64,000 bases of DNA. It comes from Pleodorina starrii. Lineage: Eukaryota > Chlorophyta > Chlorophyceae > Chlamydomonadales > Volvocaceae. Both the position numbers and the translations under genes were made by a program. Under the pieces are notes generated by a model, which saw only the letters and a program-made list of their open reading frames with translations, had not been told where the DNA came from and did no database searches. The stretch covers positions 601,001 to 665,000 of the forward strand of contig BRXU01000004.1 in assembly GCA_030267565.1 (NCBI GenBank). Reading direction: 5' to 3'. This document shows, one piece after another, positions 10,542 to 22,012 of the stretch (within the stretch, counting starts at the first letter, position 1; every line of letters begins with the position of its first letter).

Positions 10542-12956
10542 ATGATTGCCATTCGCGCTCAGCACGTCGTCGCAACGTGAGTCCGTTTGCAAGCGCACCG
10601 GGTTTTGTCGCTCTGTATGCGGATGTATGGCTGCGGTTTGCAGTTACTGGAAGCAGAATGGAGCGATTTGACACGCGAAAACTGCTGGGAGCGAGCCCCT
10701 TCGTTGATTCATATATAGCATGTGCTTACGCTCCGCTCGGCCGCCTTGTTTTGGTTTTTCATACGTACTGGACTTCGCGGGTCACATACCCCAAGGACAT
10801 CGCCTTCAATGACCGGTGTCTACTTCAGTGTGCCACCTTGTCTGCAAAGGCGACGACAACGACCAACCAACCTGACGGCGGCGCACAGCGGCAGAGGTAG
10901 GATAGACGTGGTTTTGTAAGGAAGGCCGACCGTCGGACGGCCCGCCCCCGGGCCACACACTCACCAGCGGACTTTCTTGCGTGCGTGCGGGTGGATGCGG
11001 CAGGATGGATCTATTATTGAGGGTCTGCGTAGCTCACTTGGTAGAGCACGCGCTTGTCAATTCGATGGTCATGGGTTCGATCCAATGCTTGGTCGAATTG
11101 GTAATGGGTAGATGTGGGTTCGAATCCCACCGCTGGCCCCTGGCAATAGCCAAGGTAAAGTAACGGTGAGTCCGGCCCGCTAAACTCCGGATCGTGCAGG
11201 GGCGCTCGAGAAAATGTCCCAGATCAATCAGTCCGCCCGTCAGGTCTGATTCACCCTGGTGATCGCGCCGAACGGAGAAGAAATTACTCCCTAGGCCCGG
11301 TCCCCTTAACACACGCGAGAGTCTGTCTCCGCGTAAAATTAATTAATTAATTAATCTATTATTGAGGCAGGGGACGAAAGGGGACGAAAGGCTCTGCAAA
11401 GATAGACCTTGCCGTTGAGCCAGCCGGGTCGGGTCCCGCCAGCACACCAACCTCGATATGCTCTACCTGAGATGCCGCGCACGCATACAGCTCATCCGTT
11501 GCTTGATGTCCTTCCGTCCCCGCCTACGTACCTCGACCGCCATCGTTACGCTCCGCTCGTTGCTGTGAACTAACCGACCTTCCCCTGCTGCCTGCTGCCT
11601 GTGCTGCCTGTGCTGTGGTTCATCGCATGCAGGCCCACGTTGCCCCTCGTGGTGTCAAAGTTGACTCTCCAGACCCGCGGGCTCAAGCTCACCATCCCCC
11701 AGTCCGTCGAGGCAACCCAGCAGCCGGTGAGTGCATGCGTGCGTGTGTATGCGCGCGTGTAATAACAGGGCTCTGCGGATGCTGTGCGGAGTCTTTTGCA
11801 TGAGCCGTTATTACAGTGCGAGTTTCCGGAGGACGCACAGCAGACCGGCGAGGGCGACGGAGCCATGCATCCCCTTTATTTGGAGCGACGGAGGGCAGCG
11901 GCGCGGTGGGGCGCGCGTGATCGTTCACCCCGCCCTACCTCCGCTACGGCAGTGTATTTGTCGTTTATTTCGGCACGCGACTGTAACTAGCTAGGGAATA
12001 TGCCCCATCCATCAGCGTCCCGCGATTGACGTTAGTTGTCCTCAGCACAACGAAGCTATCTACCCTGGCTCATGTCGTCTTACGTATGCGTGCGTGTGCC
12101 CATTCGCGCTCCCGCCGCCCATGCATGCATGCAGGATGTTTGCTCGCCGGCTGATTCGGTCTCCAGCAGCAGTTTCCCGAGTCCCGTGTGGAGCAAGGAG
12201 TCGCCGCGCGCACCCACGAGGGAGCTGCGCCAACAGGAGACGAGGCCCTCGACGGCCGGCGGTGCGGTGTGTCCCGACTGGGGGATTGCGCATCAGTTTG
12301 CGCAGCTCCCCACTGCGGCTGCTGCCGAGGGCTGCTGTGGCCAACTGGTGCGGCCCGCCGCCCGGCCCCAGCAGGCCGCCGCCGCTGAGCCTACCGCGCC
12401 GCCGCCGCCGCCAGCCATCAGCAGTGCTGCCGCTGTCGTCTCTGCTGTTGTCGCCACCCCCCCGCAGCGGCGGGCCGAGCGGCTGGTGGGTCAGCTGGGT
12501 CAGCACTGGGAGAAGGAGGCGAGGACCTCGGCGGGTCTGTCCATGGGCGCTCCCGAGGTGTGCGCCTCACCGCGCAGCGCCGCAGAGTGCCGTCTGGAGC
12601 TGACCCGGGTGGAGGTGGAGTGGGAGCCGGAAGAGGAGGCGGAGGAGGAGGCGGAGGAGGAGGAGGAGGACGAGGAGGAGGAGGAGCATGAGGACGGGGA
12701 GGAGTCTGACGACATCGCGTCCCCGGCTGTCTGCTGCCGCTCGGTGGCCCACAGCAGCGTCCAGCTCTCGGACTCGTTGTGTGTGGAGCTGGAGCCGGAG
12801 GAGCAGCCGGGTGGTGGCGCTGAGCTGCTGGCGGCGGACAGCGGCAGCAGCCGGACCAAGGCCGCCAAGAGCGCTGTCCGCAAGCTGCGGTCCAAGATTG
12901 CTTCGCGCATCAAGGCCGCTGTCCGCGCATGCGTGCTGCGTCACCTGATGATGTAG
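10542..12956 (+). CDS. Array gene copy A: unknown protein with acidic C-terminal exon (frame intact, intron 1 acceptor mutated)
   Basis: Exons by eye: 10542-10576, 10771-10896, 11633-11726, 11817-11916, (exon 5) 38 nt ending at a TCTTAC|GTATGC donor near 12080, and 12135-12956. They sum to 1215 nt, a 404-residue protein with no internal stop, and all phases agree. The N-terminus reads MIAIRAQHVVATTSRVTYP and the next exons encode KDIAFNDRCLLQ and LKLTIPQSVE. The last exon encodes an Ser/Ala/Pro/Gln-rich region, RLVGQLGQHW, a Glu-rich stretch of about 35 residues, ESDDIASP, and a basic amphipathic tail (KSAVRKLRSKIASRIKAAVR). I do not recognise the family. The intron 1 acceptor reads TACTG|G where copies B-D have TACAG|G, so normal splicing of this copy is doubtful. 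SINE 1 sits in intron 2. Confidence 0.6.
11009..11367 (+). mobile_element. SINE 1, tRNA-derived, with 14-bp target-site duplications
   Basis: A body of about 331 bp (11023-11353) lies between direct repeats ATCTATTATTGAGG (11009-11022 and 11354-11367). Copy C keeps the empty site at about 24198-24212. The 5' part is tRNA-like: A box TAGCTCACTTGGTAGAGCA and B box GGGTTCGATCC, with GTC in the anticodon position, so tRNA-Asp is the likely ancestor. A second T-arm-like box (GTGGGTTCGAATCCCACC) follows about 60 bp downstream. The 3' end ACACGCGAGAG...CCGCGTAA plus (TTAA)n resembles the 3' end of the complete LINE in this window. Confidence 0.9.
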
Positions 12957-13557
12957 ACGGTTGGGTGGGATGTGTCTTAGGGTTAGGGAGGGGACGGGGT
13001 ACGCACCCTACCGTCGAACGTAGATGTATGGGTTTATTACGAGTACGATTCCGTAAGGAGCTGGCCGGTGACGAGAATAAATATGGAAAGGGGGCAAATG
13101 GATGCGTGTATGGAGTGAATGATCAGTTATCGTAACGTGCAACAGATCTATGAAGTAATAAGGGGAGCCAAGCGGCGGGTTCTAGCTATACGAAGGTGCA
13201 GTGATTGGCCGCTGCGTGCGTGTTCTGAACATGCGCGGCAAGGGTAGATGTGTTCGTTGAACGTGTTACTGGACAGTGAACATGCAACGAATGAATGAAC
13301 GACGGCCGCCATGCGGCAGGTATTATTATATGGTTAGTACGTGCGCGTGGCCACCATACATGAGACTGCCAAATTATTCGTTAGCTGCAATCCGGCCCCG
13401 CCCATCCAGCGCCGTTAGCTGGTTGTGCGGACAGACGACGGGCGCGCCGACAATCGAGCGATGGGTTTCTCATCCGTCCATGCTGTTGCTTCTGCTGCGC
13501 GCGTGCGGCGGCCCGTCGTACTTTCCCTTCCATCCGCAGTGCGGCGAAGTCCATACA

Positions 13558-13580
13558 CGGCAAAGCAAACTCATTTGCCG
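13558..13580. other. Conserved hairpin in the 3' flank of the array gene (copy A)
   Basis: CGGCAAA - 9 nt - TTTGCCG, a perfect 7-bp stem. The same stem and loop occur after copies B (19632-19654), C (26405-26427) and D (43883-43905). It may act in RNA 3'-end formation or be a relic of a mobile-element end; nothing here decides. Confidence 0.4.
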
Positions 13581-14194
13581 TAGAATCCGTCGTCATCAAG
13601 TGAATGAATGAATGGGGAGTTGTTGCTTGCTGGGCAGCGGGCGCAGCCTGTAGGGTGCTTGCGTGCTTGTAAACATGTGCGCGCCGTTTGACTTGGTTTC
13701 CGGCTTTGATGGGCTCTATCTCTATCTGCTGCATGGGAACGGGCCGACGGTGAATAGCTGCTGCTGCTTGTTTCGACGTACGCAATGTAAACCCATTAGT
13801 GCGCTACCATGCATCGATTCTCTCGCTGATCACGCACTTCTCCGTACACACCGCACACCCGCAACGTAAACGAATGTCAGCCCAGCAGCATCGCCGTACG
13901 TAGCTGCATGACCAACATCCGTCGCCCATGCATTCGTTGTTTCTGCTGTTGTGGAGCCCTACATGCCGCGTCGTCGGCGCCCCTTGCTATGCTTGCTTGG
14001 CGCTCATCAGCCTTGGGAGGCGGATATGCCGTTGGTGTGGTCAGTAATATATATCCCGGCGGTCCAGTAGCAGAACCGTCGTCTGGTAGCCATATTGCCC
14101 TGGCTGGCTGAAAGTTAGGCAGGCGCAGCCGCTCGCTCCGAAACCAGCGAAAAATGTGCGGCAACGAACCTGGCAACTCCTGAGGCAATCCTTA

Positions 14195-14628
14195 CTGCAA
14201 AGCCCTAGGAAGTGCCTGAGAGTTAGGGCACTGAATTGGTGACCGAGAGGTCACCAGTTCGATCCCGGCCTTCGCAGCGGGCTGGGTGACCGATGGGGGC
14301 CCTGGTGTGGGAACGAACAGCAGGTGATCGCATGGCTCTTTAGCCATGTCCCTGTCCCCTGCACTGGTAGAACTCATTACGGTTGAATGTTCAAACAATG
14401 ATGTGTCTGGCACAACTGGGAAGAATGCGTGCGGGTACCCAGATGTGATCCGAGTGAGACGGAGCCCAGACACGGAGTGGGTGGGAGAAGCAACCCATCT
14501 TAGTCAAAAAGGCGGTCACCGCGGTAATGGGCTGTACCCGCCGATGAGGCATCAGTCTGTTCCCTTAACCCACGCAAGGGCTTACGGTCCAGCGTAATAC
14601 TTTCTTTCTTTCTTTCTTTCTGCAAAGC
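14195..14628 (+). mobile_element. SINE 2, tRNA-derived, with (CTTT)n tail
   Basis: A 416-bp body (14204-14619) is flanked by CTGCAAAGC at 14195-14203 and 14620-14628. Copy C's 3' flank has the uninterrupted site (about 27042-27052). The head resembles a tRNA with a B box (CCAGTTCGATCCCGG) behind a GTGACC...GGTCAC stem. The tail reads CCCACGCAAGGGCTTACGG, then CAGCGTAATAC and CTTT repeats. This is close to the end of the complete LINE (CCACGCCAGGG...CGGCGTAATATT) and to SINE 1. The head differs from SINE 1, so the two are separate SINE families sharing one tail. Confidence 0.88.
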
Positions 14629-16337
14629 GCTTGTCAACTTACTCAATTTAGATCATTGCGTTGCTTGACAGCTTTTAACTGCTTCCGGAACGATAGATAT
14701 TAATCGCAGTTCCACTGGCGCCTTTCGAAATGAGGACACGGCCTAACGTTCTCCGACAATGCAACTGGTGCTTCCTAAAATTTCTCCTCACTTTTTCGTA
14801 AGCGATCGAGGGAATCGGAGGGGATGGCCAAAGTGGAGTGAGGCGGTGCCTTCGCGTTCCAACAGGACGCACGCCAGGAGGTGCGTGGATGGATCGATCG
14901 ATCGTGACAACAACTTGGGTTAATTCTAATGATATGATTACGTTCGCTTGCGTGGGACGTGCGTTCACAATCAAGTAGTAAGGCCTGCTGCCGAGAGCGC
15001 CGTCCGAGGCGACGGACGCACGATGACAGCTTCGCGGTTGCCACAGCGTCCGTCAGCAATACAATCACATAAGGCCCACGCAGCTGTAACGAGATTCAGC
15101 TGCAAGGCGCCCTTCGTTATGCTGTTTGGTGCTGTTCCACGTCGTCATATACATGCGGGCACGCACGCACCTGCCCGAAACCCTGCCTGTCAACCCCTCG
15201 ATCGCTTCATCCCCGCCACCTCCATCCCCCACCCCCCCCGCACCGTTTTCATCCAAGTTCGCGCGCTCCCGGCGCGGCAACTTGCCGCGCGACACATACA
15301 TAAATGAAAGAAGATAGCTAGATGTGCTGGCTTCTCAACCGACAAGGATGCTGACAGCTAATAATGCATGAGCCGCCCTAGCTAATACGAGCAATACATA
15401 CGCTGCTGCTGGATGGCCGCGCGCTGGACGGATGGCGGGCGGCAAGGTGGTATCCGTGCGTGTGGGCATCATCAACCCACTGCCGCCTATCTAGCTACCC
15501 TACCTGCTGCTGGCGTGACGCGACGTGGGCTTTCTCAGGTGCGATGCATGTCATCAGGCTGCGAAACCGAACGAAGGCTAGCGTAGGTCAAAGCTAGCGG
15601 CCTTGGCAATGCAGTTGGTACGGACGTGTTGAGGGGGAGGATCAGGGGGTGGATAGGATGGATAGGATGGATGGGGATGAGGGGGGGGTGCGAACTGATG
15701 GGATGGGGAGCGAGCGATTGAACGAACGAACCTAGGGAGCGGAGGGCGCGCGGGCGACTGGGGCACGCATAAGGATCCGTGCGTGGGGACTTTCACGGGG
15801 GAGGGTGGGTTTCAGGGGGCTTGTGGTCAATGTCGAGAAAGACGACGCGGCATTTGCGGTATCGATATATGCAGGTGCCGCGAGGTGTCTTGATTGGCGC
15901 GCTCCGCTTTGCTTCACCTGGCCTGCGTGCCTGCGCGCATGCAAAGCAATGCCGGTCTCATCCCTTGCGTTCTTTTCGCTTCATGAACAATTTATCTCGA
16001 CAAAAGAGATCACGCGGCCAAAACCATCAGTTTCAGCTAAAACTCGTGACGCCCAGCCATGCTATGAAAACCGCCCGCCGTATGTACGTAAACCGCCGTA
16101 CGAGTACGGAACACAATGCGAAACAGTTTCCACTTCTGAAGTGAAATGCCCAGTTTAATTGTATATCAATTATCTCCAGACTTTGGCGCAGAAGTTCCTA
16201 ACTTCTTTCCTCCCAAAGTGTCGTCGATACAGTGAACACTGTCACCATCCAGTCCTTTTTGCAATTGTCTCTTGCACCTACATTATCACCTCATCTGTAA
16301 AAAGCCTTTTCTCGGCTGTTTCATCATCATCATCACG

Positions 16338-18748
16338 ATGATTGCCATTCGCGCTCAGCACGTCGTCGCAACGTGAGTCCGTTTGCAAGCGAGCGCACCG
16401 GCGGGTTTTGTCGCTCTGTTTCTTGTCCTCATTCGTTACAATTAATAACGCTAGATAGAGCCCCAGCGGCGATGCCACCGGAGCCGAGACTCGAACACCG
16501 CTAACAACGACGCTATATCCTGACAATGCAACCGACTCCAACGTTGCCACCCAGACCAACCAACCCTTCGCCGCCCCGCTGATCGGCTTGGCGATAAACC
16601 CGGTCTCCCCGCCAGTGGCCGGCCGTGACCTAGGCTCTCAACCACCGGGCGGTTCAGACCCGGTGGAGAAGCGACGCGCCGCGCGCGCCAACACAGGGTG
16701 GGAGAGGGCGGGAACAAAAGGATGAACCTAGAGTCACAACACGGCGAATAGCCGGTCAAAAGAACATCCTCAGCATAACTCAGATGTCAACAGTACGACA
16801 AGAGATACTCAACTACTTCGTCCAAGAACCCGCCTTCTCGTACCGAGAAGCCTACGCATATATGCGGATGGCTGCGGTTTGCAGTTACTAGAAGCAGAAT
16901 GGAGCGATTTGACACGCAAAAACTGGGAGCGAGCCCCTTACTTGATTCATAGCATGTGCTTACGCGCTCCATCGGCCGCCCGCGCCTCGCGTTGGTTTTT
17001 CATACGTACAGGACTTCGCGGGTCACATACCCCAAGGACATCGCCTTCAATGACCGGTGTCTACTTCAGTGTGCCACCTTGTCTGCAAAGGCGGCGACAA
17101 CGACCAACCAAACTGACGGCGGCGCACAGCGGCAGAGGTAGGAGAGATGTGGTTTCGTAAGGAAGGCCGACCGTCGGACGGCTCGCGGGCCACACACACA
17201 CGCACCAGCGGACTTACTTGCGTGCGTGCGTGCGTGCGGGAGGATACGGTAGGACGGATGGATCGACTGAGGCAGGGGACGAAAGGCACTGCAAAGAACA
17301 TCCACTCTGATATGCTGCGCATGCACGCACGTCGCACATCCCTTGTTTGATGTCCTTCCCCGCCTACGTACCTCGACCGCCATCGTTACGCTCCGCTCGT
17401 TGCTGTGAACTAACCGACCTTCCCCTGCTGCCTGCTGCCTGTGCTGTGGTTCCTCGATCGCATGCAGGCCCACGTTGCCCCTCGTGGTGTCAAGGTTGAC
17501 TCTTCTTCAGACCCGCGGCCTCAAGCTCACCATCCCGCAGTCCGTCGAGGACACCCAGCAGCCGGTGAGTGCGTATATGTGTATGCGCGTGTAATGACAA
17601 GTAAGGCTCTGATAATGCTGGGCGGAGTCTTTTGCACCGTAATTTCAGCGCGTGCTTCCGGAGAACGCACAGCAGGCGAGGGCGAGCCATGCATCCCTGT
17701 TTAAAGCGAGGGAGGGCAGCGGCGCGGCGGGGCGCGCGTGATCCTTCACCCTTACCTCCGCTACGGCAGCTTGTCGTTTATTTCGGCACGCGACTGTAAC
17801 TAGCTAGGGAATATGCCCCATCAGCGTCTCGCGATTGACGTACGTTGTCCTCAGTAAAGCTATTTGCCCTGCTGGATCATGTCGTCTTACGTATACGTGC
17901 GTGTGCCCATTCTCTCGCCCGCCGCCCATGCATGCATGCAGGATGTTTGCTCTCCGGCTGATTCGGTCTCCAGCAGCAGTTTCCCGAGTCCCGTGTGGAG
18001 CAAGGAGTCGCCGCGCGCACCCACGAGGGAGCTGCGCCAACAGGAGACGAGGCCCTCGACGGCCGGCGGTGCGGTGTGTCCCGACTGGGGGATTGCGCAT
18101 CAGTTTGCGCAGCTCCCCACTGCGGCTGCTGCCGAGGGCTGCTGTGGCCAACTGGTGCGGCCCGCCGCCCGGCCCCAGCAGGCCGCCGCCGCCGAGCCTA
18201 CCGCGCCGCCGCCGCCGCCAGCCATCAGCAGTGCTGCCGCTGTCGTCTCTGCTGTTGTCGCCACCCCCCCGCAGCGGCGGGCCGAGCGGCTGGTGGGTCA
18301 GCTGGGTCAGCACTGGGAGAAGGAGGCGAGGACCTCGGCGGGTCTGTCCATGGGCGCTCCCGAGGTGTGCGCCTCACCGCGCAGCGCCGCAGAGTGCCGG
18401 CTGGAGCTGACCCGGGTGGAGGTGGAGTGGGAGCCGGAAGAGGAGGAGGAGGAGGAGGCGGAGGAGGAGGAGGAGGAGGAGGACGAGGAGGAGGACGAGG
18501 AGGAGTCTGACGACATCGCGTCCCCGGCTGTCTGCTGCTGCTCGGTGGCCCACAGCAGCGTCCAGCTCTCGGACTCGTTGTGTGTGGAGCCGGAGGAGCA
18601 GCCGGGTGGCGCCGAGCTGCTGGCGGCGGAGAGCGGCAGCAGCCGGACCAAGGCCGCCAAGAGCGCTGTCCGCAAGCTGCGGTCCAAGATTGCTTCGCGC
18701 ATCAAGGCCGCTGTCCGCGCATGCGTGCTGCGCCAACTGATGATGTAG
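16338..18748 (+). pseudogene. Array gene copy B: frame broken at exon 5
   Basis: Exons: 16338-16372, 17012-17137, 17468-17564, 17649-17737, a 36-nt exon 5 near 17863-17898, and 17942-18748. Splice sites are intact (intron 1 acceptor TACAG). The start is the same MIAIRAQHVVAT. Exon 4 encodes RVLPENAQQARASH. Exon 5 is one base shorter than in C and D (TAAAGC after the acceptor instead of CACAAGC), so the spliced total of 1190 nt is not divisible by three and the acidic terminal exon would be read out of frame. The terminal exon itself is intact (268 codons plus stop). Intron 1 holds a 438-bp tRNA-like insert. Confidence 0.65.
16420..16857 (-). mobile_element. tRNA-like insert in intron 1 of copy B
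   Basis: Copy D has TCGCTCTG directly followed by TATATATGCGG; copy B carries about 438 bp between these. Read on the minus strand the insert holds a Pol III-type B box (GGTGTTCGAGTCTCGG) after an A-box-like GGAGTCGGTTG, so it may be a third tRNA-related SINE in reverse orientation. No convincing target-site duplication is seen, and its 3' end lacks the LINE-like tail of SINEs 1 and 2. Confidence 0.5.
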
Positions 18749-21130
18749 ACGGATGGATGCGTGCTATACATGGGCGGGACGTGCCTTAGGGTTTATGAGT
18801 ACGATTTCGTCCGGATTTGGCCGGCGACGATCGACCTGCGGGGGGGTGCGTGGCTTTATTTGCTTGCCCTGCGTGTGCGAGCACTGGGAAGCAGCGCGTG
18901 GGCAGGCTTGCGTGGGTTGGTACTTATTGACCGGCGGAGGGCACTGCGTGCAAACACGCGTGGTGTATAGGGACTCCAATTGCCGTGAATGAATGAATAG
19001 GAGGATAGGGACTTGGCTACGTAGGTGTGTTTCATATATACATTCGTGCCTAGGAGCAAATGGATAGATGTGTGTCTGGATTAGTGAAGTGAAGGATCAG
19101 TTGTCGTAGCGTGCAGCAGATCCATGAAGTAAGGAGAGCCAAGTGGCGGGTACTAGCTATACGAAGGTGCAGCTGTGATTGGCCGCTGCGTGCATGCGTG
19201 TTCTTCACACTCGCGGCAGCGCAGGGGTAGATGTGTTCGTTGAACGGGTTACTGGACAGCGAGTGAACAACGAATGAACGACGCCATGCGGCAGATATTA
19301 TTGATATATGGTTAGTACGTGCGCGTGGCCACCATGCATGAGACTGCCAAGCGGAATGAATCGTTAGCTGCAATCCGGCCCCGCCCATCCAGCGCCGTTG
19401 GTCGATTGTGCGGACGGACGACGGACGGGCCGACAATGCAATGGGCGGGTTTCTCATCCGTCCATGCTGCTGCTTCTGCCATGCTGCGCGCGGCCCGTCG
19501 ATCGTACTTTCCCTTCCGCAGTTCGCCGACAATGGGCGGGTTTCTCATCCGTCAATGCTGCTGCTGCTTCGTTCTGCTGCGCGTGGCCCGTCGTACTTTC
19601 GCTTCCGCAGTGACGCGACGAAATTCCTACACGGCAAAGCAAACTCATTTGCCGTAGAATCCGTCAAACGTGAATGAATGGGGAGTTGTTGCTAGCTTAG
19701 CAGCGGGGGCAGCGTGTAGGGTGCTTGTGGACATGTGCGTGCCGTTTGACTTGGCCTCCATTTTTGATAGGCTCTATCTCTTATCTGCTGCATAGGAACG
19801 GGCCGCTGGCCGATGGTGACTGGCTGCTGCCTGCTGCTGCATGTGTCAACAAACGTACGTAATTTAAACCCGTTAATGCGCTACCATGCATCGATTCCCT
19901 CGCTGGCCACGCACTTCTCCGTAAATACCGCACACCCGCCGCAACGTAAATGTCAGCCCAGCAGCATCGCCGCCGTAGCTGCACGACTCCGCAACATCGC
20001 CCATCCATGCATTCGTTGTTTCTGCTGTTGTGGAGCCCTACCTGCTGCCGCGTCGGCGCCCCGGTCGTCGCTGGGCCTCGTACCCTCTCGTACCTATCTA
20101 CGCGGTTCCTTATCCTTCTACGGCATACGGCAGAAAACCTAGCTTGGCGCTCATCAGGAATTATGATTAGTTACAGAGGAGCTCATCAGTCCCTATCAGT
20201 CTGGGGAGGCGGATATGCCGTTGGTATGGTCAGTAATTTCCCGGCGGCCCAGTAGCGGAACTGTTGTCTGGTAGGCAGATTGCCCTGCGCTGGCCGGCTG
20301 AGTGGCTGGTGAAAAGTTAGGCAGGCGCAACCGCTCACTCCGAAACCATCGAAAATGAAATGTGCGGCAACGAACCTGGCAACCCCTGAGGCAGTCCTCA
20401 CTGCAAAGCGCTTGTCAACTTACTTGACGAAGATCATTGCGTTGACAGCTTTTACCTGCTACCGGATCGGAACGATATTAATCGTAGTTCCACTGGCGCC
20501 TTTCAAAATGAGGACACGTCCTTACGTTCTCCGACAACTGGTGCTCCCTAAATTTTCTCCTCACCTTTTTGTAAGGGATCGAGGGCCTCGGAGGGGATGG
20601 CCAAAGTGGAGTGCGTGAGGCGGCGCCTTCGTGTTCCAAAAGGACGCATGCATGCCAGGAGGTGCGTGGATGGATCGATCGATCGTGACAACAGCTAGGG
20701 TTAATTATTAGGATAGTATTACGTTCGCTTGCGTGGGACGTGCGTTCACAAGGTCTGCGGCCGAGAGCGCCGTCCGAGGCGACGGACGCACGATGACAGC
20801 TTCGCGGTTGCCACAGCGTACGTCCGTCAGCAATTCAATTACACAACGCCCAGCATGGCAGCTGTAACGAGATTCAGCTGCAACGCGCCTTTCTGCTGTT
20901 TGGTGCTGTTCCGCGTCGTCACATGCAGGCACGCACGAACCTGCCCGAAACCCTGCCTGTCAACCCCTCGATCGATCGCTTCTTCCCCACCACCTCCATC
21001 CCCCACCCCCCGCACCGTCTTCGTCGTCCATGTTCGCGCGCTCCCGGCGCGGCAACTTGCCGGCGCGACACATACAGCAAAGAAGATAGATGTATGTGCT
21101 GGTTTCTCAACCGACAAAGATATTGACAGC

Positions 21131-21408
<278 letters not shown>

Positions 21409-22012
21409 CATGAGCCGCCCTAGTCCGAGCAATACATACGCTGCTGGCTGTATGGCCGCGCGCTAGCTAGACGGATGGCGGGCGGCAAGGTGGTATCCGT
21501 GCGTGTGGGCATCATCAACCCACTGCCGCCTATCTAGCTACCCTACCTGCTGCTGGCGTGACGCGACGTGGGCTTTCTCAGGTGCGATGCATGTCATCAG
21601 GCTGCGAAACCGAACGAAGGCTAGCGTAGGTCAAAGCGGCCTTGGCAATAATGCGGTTGGTACGGACGTGTTGAGGGGGAGGATTACCATAGGGGGTGGA
21701 TAGGATGGATAGGATAGATGGGGATGAGGGGGCACGCGAACTGATGGGATGGGATGGGGAGCGAGCAAACCTAGATAGGGAGGGCGCGCAGGCGACTGGG
21801 GCATAAGGGTCCGTGCGTGGAGGCATTCACGGGGGAGGGCGGGTTTGAGGGAGCTTGTGGTCAATGTCGAGGAAGACGACGCGGCATTTGTGGTATGCAG
21901 GTGCCGCGAGCGAGGTGTCTTCGTTGATTGGCGCGCTCCGCTTTGCTTCACCCCGCCTGGCCTGCCTGCACACATGCAAAGCAATGCCGGTTTCGTCCCT
22001 TGCGTTCTTTTT

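Larger units (their letters stand above)
12957..17480 (+). repeat. Segmental duplicate: A-to-B junction block matching 25790-29510
   Basis: The 3' flank of copy A plus the 5' half of copy B is nearly identical to the 3' flank of copy C plus the 5' half of copy D. The block here is about 0.8 kb longer. SINE 2 (with its duplication, about 425 bp) and the tRNA-like insert in copy B (about 438 bp) account for the difference, minus a roughly 32-bp deletion near 17308. Both insertions therefore followed this duplication. From exon 3 onward copy B resembles copy C instead, so the array is mosaic. Confidence 0.7.

Noticed and set aside
13381..13785. 134-codon minus-strand frame in the 3' flank of copy A, repeated after copy C
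   Set aside because: It is not kept in copies B and D, has no domain, and overlaps simple hairpin and flank sequence; duplication of the flank explains the recurrence.
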